This document shows positions 47,840 through 57,551 of a DNA stretch of 64,000 nt, piece by piece. Source of the DNA: Siphonodentalium dalli (taxonomy: Eukaryota > Mollusca > Scaphopoda > Gadilida > Siphonodentaliidae); NCBI GenBank assembly GCA_032622095.1, contig CP136063.1:270873426-270937425 (forward strand), in the 5' to 3' direction. Each line of letters opens with the position of its first letter. Position 1 is the first letter of the stretch. A model generated the notes under the pieces. It was not told the origin of the DNA. It did not search any database and saw nothing but the letters and a program-made list of their open reading frames with translations. Both the position numbers and the translations under genes were made by a program.

Positions 47840-48259
47840 TCAAGATTTCAGTTCATCTAATGCCTTTCTAACAAATTTCCAGTCAATTGTCACAGAGCCA
47901 GATAAGTCAATAAATGCTTCAATACACTTGCTAACTGTAGGCATGGTTTGTGAGCCTCGCCATTTATCGAGACAGTCAAAGAATTGCATGGTAACTCCTT
48001 GCATAGCATAGTTCAGTTTTGATTGTTCAATCTGGATTTGTGCGACATCAAGCTCAAGCGCTATCATCTCCCAGTTAACACCAACTGCCCGCGACAACTT
48101 GATTAATGTCTTGGAAGTGACAGCTGCATCCTTCAGTGCTACAGGCAATACTTTGTAATATTCAGCAAATGAATCGGCATCAAAGTTAGCTGTGTTGGCT
48201 TCCTGGATATTACTCAGTGGCGTGCTCTCGAGCTGTTCAGCGATGAACTTATCAGTCAT
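47840..48259 (-). CDS. Death-domain protein
   Basis: 139 codons from ATG 48,259. The open frame extends upstream to 48,334, but that part lies in the promoter block. Residues ~50-134 form a death-fold: 'LSRAVGVNWEMIALELDV' (helix 1-2 with the conserved W), then 'QIEQSKLNYAMQ', 'FFDCLDKWRG' and 'TVSKCIEAF', in the order and spacing of death domains. The N-terminal ~45 residues are acidic and unclassified. Death domains mediate adaptor contacts in apoptosis and innate immune signalling. The gene is single-exon and divergent from histone H4, with a mirrored copy of the same 89-bp upstream block. It could be a host gene or cargo carried by the neighbouring Polinton. Confidence 0.7.
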   Translation of the reverse strand: MTDKFIAEQLESTPLSNIQEANTANFDADSFAEYYKVLPVALKDAAVTSKTLIKLSRAVGVNWEMIALELDVAQIQIEQSKLNYAMQGVTMQFFDCLDKWRGSQTMPTVSKCIEAFIDLSGSVTIDWKFVRKALDELKS

Positions 48260-48291
48260 CTTTGAATGCAGAATAAGTCTGAAGATCCGTC

Positions 48292-48380
48292 TTGAACATA
48301 TATCACGATTGCGCGGGCGGTAGAGAAAGCACATAATACTTTGACGTTAAAAATGACAAATGTTTCCTGCCGTTGTGTTT
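48292..48380 (-). promoter_or_regulatory. 89-bp upstream block, copy 1 (death-domain gene)
   Basis: This block is the reverse complement of 48,758-48,846 with about four mismatches over 89 bases. Both copies place a TATA-like 'tgatatatg' on the side facing their own gene, about 35-60 bases from its start codon. Both also carry a GC-rich 'ccg.ccgcgcaatcg' and 'tttttaacgtcaaag'. It is probably a duplicated core promoter. Confidence 0.7.
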
Positions 48381-49215
<835 letters not shown>

Positions 49216-49242
49216 ACATTAACATTGAAACCCCATCAAAAC

Positions 49243-49275
49243 GGCCCTTTTCAGGGCCACCAGATTTATCAAAGA
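49243..49275 (+). terminator. Histone 3' stem-loop and purine-rich downstream element
   Basis: 'ggcccttttcagggcc' at 49,243-49,258 is the canonical histone mRNA stem-loop, followed by ACCA. 'aaaga' at 49,271-49,275 matches the U7-binding downstream element at its usual distance. This marks the gene as replication-dependent in origin. Confidence 0.92.
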
Positions 49276-49305
49276 TAGCTCTTTACTTAGCATAATACTT
49301 AGAAA

Positions 49306-49435
49306 ATAATCAACGATGCTCCGAAACAAGTGATGGATTGCATTTCAGAATGTTGTCAAAATCTTTTAAAAGGTAATGTAAAACTGAATGAAGCTCAGAA
49401 CCGCAAGTTACATTCGAAGCGTAAACATATCAGAA
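49306..49435 (+). pseudogene. Displaced 130-bp copy of the small basic protein gene
   Basis: Nearly identical to 56,547-56,676 inside the gene at 56,446, with the match ending abruptly at 'catatcaga' on the right. It begins ~90 bases after the H4 stop codon and ~30 bases after the histone downstream element. It is the first Polinton-derived sequence on this side. Confidence 0.85.
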
Positions 49436-49911
49436 CAAAACTTTGTTATTGTTGTTACTCTATGGCCCTTGGTTGGTTGTTCGACCCCCCCCCCATTGGT
49501 TAGATTTAGGCGCCAGAACCTCTGACCTAATTAATTTGGATCCCCCTATGCTAACTGGGTATGCGGGCGTAATAGTAAGCCTGTTTTTTTGGATGTTAGA
49601 CTTGTGTCTGTGGTCCAGACATGTAAAATACGTTGCGTATTGAGAAGGTGAATGAAGCTCAGAACCGCAAGTTACATTCGAAGCGTAAACATATCAGAAC
49701 AAAACTTTGTTGTTGTTGTTACTCTATGGCCCTTGGTTGGTTGTTCGACCCCCCATTGGTTAGATTTAGGCGCCAGAACCTCTGACCTAATTAATTTGGA
49801 TCCCCCTATGCTAACTGGGTACGCGGGCGTAATAGTAAGCCTGTTTTTTGGATGTTAGACTTGTGTATGTGGTCCAGACATGTAAAATACGTTGCGTATT
49901 GAGAAGGAGTT
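49389..49911. repeat. ~262-bp tandem duplication at the element's left end
   Basis: The copies start at 'gaatgaagctcagaaccgc' (49,389 and 49,652) and both run through 'ggcgccagaacctctgacc' to 'cgttgcgtattgagaagg'. They differ in C-run and T-run length plus few substitutions. Each begins with the 3' part of the displaced gene fragment. The rest of the unit has no match elsewhere in the window. Confidence 0.88.
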
Positions 49912-50091
49912 AACTTTATTGAACTTTTTACCGGATTTTAGTAAATTCGGTTTTGGTGACGTCATCGCAGTACTGTTAGGTGCTGGTTTATCCTTATGAC
50001 GTCATAGTGTCGCGCGTTGAAGCTGCGACGTTATAACGGCTTGTGGACGTGCTGGTAGTGGTCTATTATTGGTTTTGCTCTCTGTATCACT
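49912..50091. promoter_or_regulatory. Upstream region with paired TGACGTCA sites
   Basis: TGACGTCA occurs at about 49,957 and 49,998, in the 180 bases before the core-peptide ATG. These are consensus CREB/ATF sites. No clear TATA box is seen. Confidence 0.4.
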
Positions 50092-50253
50092 ATGCCTTAC
50101 CGTAGAAGTTATCCAAGGCGCGTATCTTATCGTAGGAGGGCATATCCTCGTAGGAGGTACCAAAAAGGTGGCTTTTTACCATTATTATTTCTTGCTCCAT
50201 TGATTAGCAAAACAACATTAGGTGCAGTTGTTAACAATATTTTGAAAAACTAA
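50092..50253 (+). CDS. Arginine-rich core peptide (adenovirus pX-like)
   Basis: 53 codons. Residues 1-23 are protamine-like (RRSYPRR, SYRRRAYPRRRY). They are followed by the hydrophobic QKGGFLPLLFLAPLI motif and a short amphipathic tail. Adenovirus pX/mu and similar adintovirus proteins combine such basic and GGF-type segments and condense the genome; that role is inferred by resemblance. From 'aaaggtggcttt' onward the DNA duplicates the 3' end of the gene at 56,446, while the arginine-rich head has no other copy here. It is either a natural paralogue or a fusion created by the left-end rearrangement. Confidence 0.6.
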   Translation: MPYRRSYPRRVSYRRRAYPRRRYQKGGFLPLLFLAPLISKTTLGAVVNNILKN

Positions 50254-50312
50254 ATCTCAAATAAATATGAAGAAAATGGTTATTGTACCATTCAGAATGT
50301 TGGAAGCTATAA
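50160..50312. repeat. Duplicated segment shared with 56,726-56,872
   Basis: It covers the GGF-motif tail, the intergenic 'ctaaatctcaaataaat' and the first ~13 codons of the gene at 56,829 (MKKMVIVPFRMLE). The copies differ by a few substitutions and a 3-base indel. It puts a second start of that gene at 50,267, reading into the polymerase frame. Confidence 0.85.
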
Positions 50313-50404
50313 AAGCTATAAAAGCAGGTGTAATTCTACACTTTACACTTCAACTCCGAAGAAGCCAGTCGCAATATTTTTTGCTGACAAAACTCAAGAC
50401 AAAA

Positions 50405-53400
50405 ATGTTTAAGAGAATTAAAAGACCTGTTTCAGACGACGCCACCAGCGAAGAAGATATTGTTAGAAAAAGACCAAGGCCTGCAGTTATTGAAGAGAGC
50501 GATATGGAAACTGATGGGGCAGAAAGTGAAGAGAGCGATATGGAAACTGATGGGGCAGAAAGTGAAGAGAGCGATATGGAAACTGATGGGGCAGAAAGTG
50601 AAGAGAGCGATATGGAAACTGATGGGGCAGAAAGTGAAGAAAGTTCTAGTGATGGGCAGATTGGACGCGGTCGAAGACAGAATAGAGAAATTGGTGGGAA
50701 GAGAAAGAGAAGTTTGGCTAGAGAGCGTGTTGTGTTCAAGCCACCGAATTATTTCAAATTGGAGCTGAACTCGGAGAAATTTTCCAGAAAATTTAAATCA
50801 GCAGCACGACAATTTGGTGTGAAATTCGAGAAATTTACAGATCCAATCGAGAACATTCCAGCGATATTTGAGAAGTTGACAGAAGAATTGAAACAGAAAT
50901 GTTCAGCAAATGAGAAGACAAGAATCAGAGTTACGATAAATCGTCCAGGACTTGATATGAGCATTTTCATTCCATTCACAAAAGCCAGTGAATTGAATGG
51001 TGGGACACTCATGGATAATATTCAAAATGTGGTTCAATCAAATGCAGACTTTACAATTCATGACGGTGCACTCAATTTCGAAATCTTCGTTACAGATATT
51101 CCGGAAGGTGGTACACGACACTCACTACATTATGGACCATTTGCAGACAAGAACAAGCTGACAAAAGTAAAAAGAAGTATTGTCCGGATTGAAAATGCTG
51201 ATGATGTTATGTGTATGGCAAGATCTATTGTCGTCGGAATGTGTAAGGCAGATAGTGATGGATCTGCGTGTTGGTAAAAGAAATGGAAAAGAATAAGACA
51301 ATCAATATACACAGCACAAACAGATGCAGCAAAAAATCTACTCAGCCGTGCTGGCATTCCACACGATACAGTTTGCAGTATCAATGAGTTCCACAAGATT
51401 CAAGAAATATTGTATCCAGAATATGTTGTGAAAATTCACAATGAATTTGCTGGCGCTGGATTTCTATTTGAACCTGCAGAAATGTGTTCGGAGAGCAAAT
51501 GTGTACACATCTACTACAACAACAATCACTTCGACACCATAACATCAATCAAAGGATTTCTAGGCACCAACTACTACTGTGAATACTGTGACATTGGATT
51601 CAAAAGTCGTGGCGATCATCGATGCAGATTTGTTTGTGCTTGCTGGTCATTGACACAGTGTAATTTCACAAATTTGGTGAAGTGTAGAACGTGTCGACGA
51701 TCATTCAGAAGTAAATCTTGTTTCGACAACCATTTGAAGACGGAAGGAAAACAGAAAAGAAAAATATGTGATTTGGTTCAACTATGCAACAATTGTGATA
51801 AAGAAATTCTCACCAATAAATCAAGCAGACATATATGTGCGGGGTTGAAGAAATGCAAACATTGCAAAGAAATCGTTGAAGCAGATCACAGGTGCTACAT
51901 TCCAAAATATGAATCACCGGAAAAGAAACCTGCAAAGATTCCATATGTATTCTTTGACTTTGAATGCAGACAAGACACAGGTGTTCATATTCCAAACTTC
52001 TGTGTTGCACATACCGCTTGTGGAGATTGCATATGCAAACCAATCGAAGAAAAATGTGAAACATGCGGACCGGATTCCAGAGAATTTGTATTCAAGGGTG
52101 ACAACGTTTTAACAGACTTCACAAACTGGTTATTCCACCAAGATCACAAAGGATGTGTTGCAATAGCACATAATGCTCAGGGATACGATGCACAGTTTCT
52201 ACTTCAAGCTCTCATACAAAGTGGAATTCATAAACCAGAACTGATCATGAATGGAAACAAAATTCTCAGTTTAAAATGCAACAGCGTGAAAGTTATTGAT
52301 TCTCTGAGTTTTCTGATGATGCCGCTTTCAAAGTTTCCACAAACTTTTCAGCTGAATGAGATGGCGAAAGGACACTTTCCACATTGGGCGAATTCACCAA
52401 AGTTTCAAAATTACATTGGACCTTACTTGTCTTCTGATTACTACAAACCAGACATGATGAGCGTGGAAAATCGAGAGAAATTCTTTGAATGGTACAATGA
52501 GAAAATAGAAAATTACGTGATATTAAACTTCCAAGAAGAGATGGAGAAGTACTGCAAATCAGAGGTGGATATTCTTCGCCGTGGATGTGGAAATTTCAGG
52601 AAATACATATTGGAAACAGAACAGATTGACCCGTTCATTGAGTCAATAACATTGGCGCAAGTTTGCAATTTGGCATGGAGGAAGAATTCAATGCCAGATA
52701 AAACAATTGGAATCATTCCAGATGGTGGATACCCATTTGCTAAAAACTATTCCATGAAAGCGATACGTTGGCTTCAACATCTATCATTGTCACGTATGAT
52801 AACAATTAAGCATGCTTTGAATGGAGGAGAAATCAAGATTGGTGGACACTACGTCGATGGATATGAGGAAGCCACAAGAACAGTTTTTGAGATGAATGGA
52901 TGTCTGTTTCATGGATGTCAAAATGTTACAACAACAGACAATACAAGAATCCCTATACGATGCTCACCATGGAAGAATTATATACAAGAACTCAACAGAA
53001 GAAAGATGAACTGGAAAGTCTTGGTTACAGAGTTGAATCAATTTGGGAGCATCAAATCGACGAAAGAATGAAACGGATGTGAAATTCAAACAACAAATGG
53101 AATCTTTCTACAAACATCGAGACCCCATTTTGCCAAGAGAAGCATTGTTTGGTGGACGTACAAATGCCATCAATTTGTACGAGGAAATTGATCAAGATTC
53201 CACAAAAGAAATCAAGTTCATCGCTGTGTGTTCGTTGTATCCATATTGCAACAAATATAAATTCTACCCTGTTGGACATCCAGAAATTTTGAGCCAAGAG
53301 CAGATCGATCAAGAACACATTAGAGACTATACGGGGCTTGTTAAATGTACAATTTTACCACCATCGAAATTGTATATTCCAGTTCTACCGATTCATTGTA

Positions 53401-54474
53401 ACAAGAAAATGGTTTTTACTCTGTGCAACACTTGTGCCATCAATGAGGACGAGTCATGTAACCATTAAGAAGAAGATCGAGCTATAACCGGAGTGTGGAC
53501 CACGCCAGAATTATTCAAAGCAATGGATGTTGGCTACAAAATACTTGATGTGTACCAAATTTGGCATTGGACAGATTGGACAGATGAAATATACAAATCC
53601 TATATCGACAAACATCTAAAGATCAAACAGGAATGTAGTGGTTATCCATTTGGTGTTGAGACAGAAGAACAGAAGCAAAAGTTTGTACAGGATTATTATG
53701 CAGCTGAGGGTATAAAATTGGAGAACATCGAGAAGAATCCAGGAAAACGCCAAATATCTAAAATTATGATTAATTGTATATGGGGTAAGAATGCACAAAG
53801 AAATTTTATGTCAAAAACAGAGTATGTGGATAAGCCATCAGTTATTTTGAATTGCTTACTAGTAACAATATAATTGTTCAAAATGTTACACTTCTTGATG
53901 GTGACAAATTCATTCTGGTAAATTATGTTGATATTTTAGATAATATTGAACCTCATCATTCAGCAAATGTTGTTGTTGCTTCTTTTGTTACAGCGTATGC
54001 AAGATTACAATTGTATAAAGTTTTTAAAAAACTTGGAGATAGAGTGCTGTATTTTGATACAGACAGCTGCATATATGTCAGTGATCCATCAAAGAAGAAC
54101 ATCAAAACTATCGAAGGAAGATTGGGGAAATGGAGCGACGAACATCCAGATGCAAAGATTGTCAAATTTGTTGGACTTGGGCCAAAGAACTACGGATATG
54201 AATACATCAAAGATGGGAGAAGATACACCAAATGTAAGGTAAAAGGTATCACTCTTGATTACAGCACAAGTCAAAAAGTTAATTTTGAAACAATGGTACA
54301 ATGTGTTAATGATCGTGAAAATTTCAAAACTGTTGTTGAGTATCCTTCCAGAATTAAAAGACAAAAGAACATCAACTGATTAGTGAGTGTCAAACCAAAA
54401 CTTTCAGATCGGTGTACACAAAACGAACACTCGTCAATGGTATTCACACATATCCATACGGATGGAGATGTTGA
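50405..54474 (+). pseudogene. polB: Protein-primed DNA polymerase B, broken
   Basis: The polymerase copies the element using a terminal protein primer. The first ATG is at 50,405. The reading is interrupted by in-frame TAA at 51,275 and 53,466 and by frame changes near 52,920, 53,070, 53,855 and 54,380. The N-terminal region has an acidic 12-residue repeat and then 'MSIFIPFTKASEL' typical of Polinton polymerases. The exonuclease has FDFE (Exo I), HNAQGYDAQF (Exo II) and YCKSEVDIL (Exo III). The polymerase has motif A as AVCSLYP (the catalytic Asp position is Ala at 53,223), motif B 'SKIMINCIWGKN' and motif C YFDTDS. It ends with a TYPYG-type tail at 54,474. It is about the usual length (~1,350 codons) but cannot be made as one chain. 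Confidence 0.92.
50492..50640. repeat. 36-bp in-frame repeat, four copies
   Basis: 'gaagagagcgatatggaaac' plus 'tgatggggcagaaagt' repeats perfectly four times, encoding ESDMETDGAESE units in the polymerase N-terminus. Exact identity implies recent expansion. A multiple-of-three unit keeps the frame. Confidence 0.92.
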
Positions 54475-54955
54475 GTCATTTCATGTCAAGATGTTGACAG
54501 GAGTAGTACCTCCAAAAATTGCTGAGAAGATTTATGGATATTTGGTGGCACAGTCAACACTTATTCCAGAGATAAAGAAGGAATTACAAGAAGTCTGGTT
54601 TGAAAGAGAAAAGAAAGCAATACTACGATGCTGTGATGTCGACGAATGTTTACAGAGATTGGACTATCTTGAGACAAGTATATTTTCTCATTTCTCTCAA
54701 AAATATATAAAATCATTTATTAAATTCAAAACATTTTTTCTCATTGAAAGAATATCTGATTTTTGGATATTTGGTGGTGATCAACACCATTTAGATTTAG
54801 ATTTAGGAACTTTTGATGAACATGACTATATTCATTATACAAAGTATGAAGATAATTACCCTCTTGCCGGGGGAACCTTTAAATCAGTTCCTAGGATCTA
54901 TGGGTATTTGTTAACAAAAAAATGTCAACATATGCAAAAATTCAAAACATTATAG
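54437..54955 (+). CDS. Unknown Polinton ORF after polymerase
   Basis: 172 codons from ATG 54,437, or 154 from the internal ATG at 54,491. The start overlaps the polymerase end in a different frame. The N-terminal half is helical and charged (IPEIKKELQEVWFEREKKA), with a CCDVDEC cluster at mid-length. The C-terminal half is aromatic and acidic (ISDFWIFGGDQHH, DEHDYIHYTKYED). No membrane span is present. I recognise no family. It overlaps the next small ORF by 34 bases, suggesting compact viral gene packing. Confidence 0.5.
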   Translation: MVFTHIHTDGDVESFHVKMLTGVVPPKIAEKIYGYLVAQSTLIPEIKKELQEVWFEREKKAILRCCDVDECLQRLDYLETSIFSHFSQKYIKSFIKFKTFFLIERISDFWIFGGDQHHLDLDLGTFDEHDYIHYTKYEDNYPLAGGTFKSVPRIYGYLLTKKCQHMQKFKTL

Positions 54956-55083
54956 GGGATGATTTTTTTGTTTACAGAACAAACAGAAGAATAGAAGACT
55001 ATAATGCTTGGATTATTGAAATGTATGGAAATATTTACAGCTATGGAGATTTCTCTTTAAGAACTAAATTCACACGTCGTTAA
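54922..55083 (+). CDS. Small unknown ORF
   Basis: 53 codons, ATG inside the end of the previous ORF, stop 33 bases before the ATPase ATG. It is tyrosine- and asparagine-rich (NAWIIEMYGNIYSYGDF) with a basic end (FTRR). It is placed in a conventional gene slot, so it is probably real, but no family is recognised. Confidence 0.45.
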   Translation: MSTYAKIQNIIGDDFFVYRTNRRIEDYNAWIIEMYGNIYSYGDFSLRTKFTRR

Positions 55084-55116
55084 GTTCACTCTCTGATTAG
55101 ACATCAAAGTGACAAC

Positions 55117-55767
55117 ATGGAAGAATCTTTACTTTTCCAACATCCGTGTAATTTCTTTATCAGCGGACCTAGTGGATCAGGTAAAACAGAATTTGTTAAA
55201 AAAGTTATTGAATTTAAACACGATTTATTCCAAACACCACCAAAGAAAATAGTTTGGTGTTCCAAAGAATGGCAAGACACATACAATCGTATAAAAGAAA
55301 TTGATAACGTTGAGTTTATAGATGGTATTCCAGACGATGATGAGGAAATTGTATCAGATAAATCATTTCCTCATCTTGTTGTTTTCGATGACATGATGGG
55401 AGAACAAGATGAAGACAAAATAATGCTTTGGTTTACTAGAAAAGGTCATCATCGAAATGCTTCAATAATTTACATTACTCAAAACATGTTCCAAAAATCA
55501 AAAAGTAGCAGAACTATAAGTTTGAATGCACACTACATGGTTTTATTTCAAAGCGTTCGAGATAAAAATCAAATAAAAGTTTTGGCTCATCAAATGCAAA
55601 CCAATCATTTGAAACAAGCATACGAAGATGCAACTTCAATAAATCATGGATATATTTTAGTAGATTTTCATCCTAAAACAGAAAATTATTTGCGAATTAG
55701 AACTGATATTTTCCATAAATGGTTGACAGCTAATGACCGAGGTCCTGTCATTTATTCAAAAGTATAA
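55117..55767 (+). CDS. A32/FtsK-HerA-type genome-packaging ATPase
   Basis: 216 codons. Walker A is GPSGSGKT at residues 17-24 and Walker B is LVVFDD at 87-92. A glutamine/asparagine sensor lies in 'IIYITQNMF' and an arginine-bearing 'FTRKGHH' segment in between, as in viral A32-like ATPases. It is expected to pump DNA into preformed capsids. The length is typical for Polintons and the frame is fully open. The next ORF is open across the end of this one, but its likely ATG is 35 bases downstream. Confidence 0.93.
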   Translation: MEESLLFQHPCNFFISGPSGSGKTEFVKKVIEFKHDLFQTPPKKIVWCSKEWQDTYNRIKEIDNVEFIDGIPDDDEEIVSDKSFPHLVVFDDMMGEQDEDKIMLWFTRKGHHRNASIIYITQNMFQKSKSSRTISLNAHYMVLFQSVRDKNQIKVLAHQMQTNHLKQAYEDATSINHGYILVDFHPKTENYLRIRTDIFHKWLTANDRGPVIYSKV

Positions 55768-55801
55768 ATTCAGTTGTTGTTACTTTTTTCATTTTAGAAC
55801 C

Positions 55802-56389
55802 ATGTCGTCCACCGAGAAGTTTAGTCATGATGAACTGTCACAAATTATAAATTTCTTCACTTTTGCAGCTGAATTATTTCTTGAAAATGATTGGAAATTA
55901 CCATCACAGACAAAAAAGTTTTTTCAGAGAAATAAAAATGTTCTTAAAAAAATCTCTGATCGATCAACTGATATGGAAACAAAACGCAAATTAATTTTAC
56001 AACGAGGTGGTAGTGGGTTCCTTGGGGGAGTTTTAATTAGAAGTCTTTTGAAAAATTCATTTGAACAAACTGGTAGACAATCTAAAAGTAAATCAAAGGT
56101 TTCTCCAAAACGTTTAAAGATTACACTGATGCAAACACAACAAAGGGGTAATCAAAAAGAATCTAAACGTAAAACAAAGCTTTCTCTAAATCATTCAAAG
56201 TTTACACCGATGCAAACTCAACAAAATCAACATTCTAAATTTACACCTATACCTTCTCAGCAGAACCCTCAACATCAACCGTTACAAAAAAAACCAGTTA
56301 TTGATCTTGAATTTTCTAAATTTATGTCGTTGTCTGATGCATCGAAATCTGCATTCGAAGCTTTAGAATGGTTCAATCAGAAAAGATAA
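55802..56389 (+). CDS. Basic GGF-motif protein with Gln-rich repeats (pX/core-like)
   Basis: 195 codons from ATG 55,802, chosen over an upstream start lying inside the ATPase gene. Residues ~10-60 are helical. A 'KLILQRGGSGFLGGVLIRSL' motif, shared in outline by several proteins of this element, occupies ~63-82. A lysine/serine-rich stretch with a repeated 'SKFTPMQTQQ' unit follows, then an acidic end. Similar Polinton proteins are seen as core or minor capsid components. That role is inferred. Confidence 0.6.
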   Translation: MSSTEKFSHDELSQIINFFTFAAELFLENDWKLPSQTKKFFQRNKNVLKKISDRSTDMETKRKLILQRGGSGFLGGVLIRSLLKNSFEQTGRQSKSKSKVSPKRLKITLMQTQQRGNQKESKRKTKLSLNHSKFTPMQTQQNQHSKFTPIPSQQNPQHQPLQKKPVIDLEFSKFMSLSDASKSAFEALEWFNQKR

Positions 56390-56445
56390 AAGATGAAACA
56401 TATAATTTTTCTACTCATTTTGAGACAACTACTTAGACTGTGAAG

Positions 56446-56808
56446 ATGCCTTCAAAAACTAAGAGCCGGAAAGTACCGCTGATAAAAAAATATGGGGAGT
56501 TGATTGTTGCAATGAGTAAAGTTCCATCTGCATATAAAAAGAAAATGATCAACGATGCTCCGAAACAAGTGATGGATTGCATTTCAGAATGTTGTCAAAA
56601 TCTTTTAAAAGGTAATGTAAAACTGAATGAAGCTCAGAACCGCAAGTTACATTCGACGCGTAAACATATCAGATATCTTGCAGACAAGAACAAACCTTTG
56701 CAACAAAAGAAGAAAATTTTGAATCAAAAAGGTGGCTTTTTACCATTATTATTTCTTGCTCCATTGATTTGCAAAACATTAGGTGCAGTTGTTAAAAATA
56801 TTTTGTAA
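56446..56808 (+). CDS. Small basic Polinton protein with terminal GGF motif
   Basis: 120 codons from ATG 56,446. The N-terminal part is Lys-rich. A middle segment 'VMDCISECCQNLLKGNVKL' and 'LNEAQNRKL' corresponds to a pattern I associate with a widespread Polinton protein of unknown role. It ends with QKGGFLPLLFLAPLI, possibly a membrane-active or DNA-packaging tail. Pieces of this gene were copied to the left end of the element (49,306 and 50,160). The frame is open. Confidence 0.7.
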   Translation: MPSKTKSRKVPLIKKYGELIVAMSKVPSAYKKKMINDAPKQVMDCISECCQNLLKGNVKLNEAQNRKLHSTRKHIRYLADKNKPLQQKKKILNQKGGFLPLLFLAPLICKTLGAVVKNIL

Positions 56809-56828
56809 AAACTAAATCTCAAATAAAT

Positions 56829-57551
56829 ATGAAGAAAATGGTTATTGTACCATTCAGAATGTTGGAAGATTTCAAACAATGGAAAATGTCAGAAATGAAT
56901 AAACCTCAATTACCTCCAGATCCTGCAATTTCAAATGTTTCAGATTCTTACAAAGAATTGAAATCAGTTTATGATAAAAATATTTCTGAATCAGAAAAGT
57001 CACAGTTATTTGGAGAAAATTTGTACAAATTGAAAACTTCACAAAAATCTTTAAATTCAAAATTTAGTTTACCTGAACAAAAGTTATCTGAAAACTTTGG
57101 GAACATGAGTGACCATATATTGGAAAGTGTACCATCTAAACTTCGTGGTAAAGCACAACAAATTTTAACATTGTTGTCAACTAATCCTAAACTTAGATGG
57201 GATGATCGTGGACAATTAATTTATGGAACAGAAACAGTTACTGGATCAAATATAATTGATTTGATAAACGATGTTGTTCGTCACCGAAAAGGTTTTGACC
57301 CAGTTGGTTATGAAACATTCCTACGTGGATTGGGGGAACTTAATGTACCACAAGATTATGTAGGTAACAGGAATCGATGGTTGTGGATACAAAGACATTT
57401 AAAAGAAGGTCACACTGGTGATGAGTTTCATACACCTCATGCAACTCCTAGCAGTGGCAAGTCAAGAAAACGTTCAGTTCTTATTTTCACACCTCAAAGT
57501 TTTCCTAAAACCAGAAAATCTATTTTGAAAGAATGGTCCCCACTTACATAA
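56829..57551 (+). CDS. Conserved Polinton protein, unknown function
   Basis: 240 codons, starting 20 bases after the previous stop. It begins MKKMVIVPFRMLE. The middle is helical and charged. The C-terminal part has 'NPKLRWDDRGQLIYG' followed by 'GSNIIDLINDVV' and 'YETFLRGLGELNVPQDYVG'. Polintons and adintoviruses often carry a protein of this kind beside the integrase, and I know no proven function. Its last 19 bases overlap the integrase start in another frame. A second copy of its first 13 codons lies at 50,267. Confidence 0.65.
   Translation: MKKMVIVPFRMLEDFKQWKMSEMNKPQLPPDPAISNVSDSYKELKSVYDKNISESEKSQLFGENLYKLKTSQKSLNSKFSLPEQKLSENFGNMSDHILESVPSKLRGKAQQILTLLSTNPKLRWDDRGQLIYGTETVTGSNIIDLINDVVRHRKGFDPVGYETFLRGLGELNVPQDYVGNRNRWLWIQRHLKEGHTGDEFHTPHATPSSGKSRKRSVLIFTPQSFPKTRKSILKEWSPLT

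Noticed and set aside
50267-50404. Polymerase start at ATG 50,267 (adds 46 residues)
   Set aside because: The added codons are a duplicated start of the gene at 56,829 joined by the left-end rearrangement; ATG 50,405 gives a natural polymerase start.
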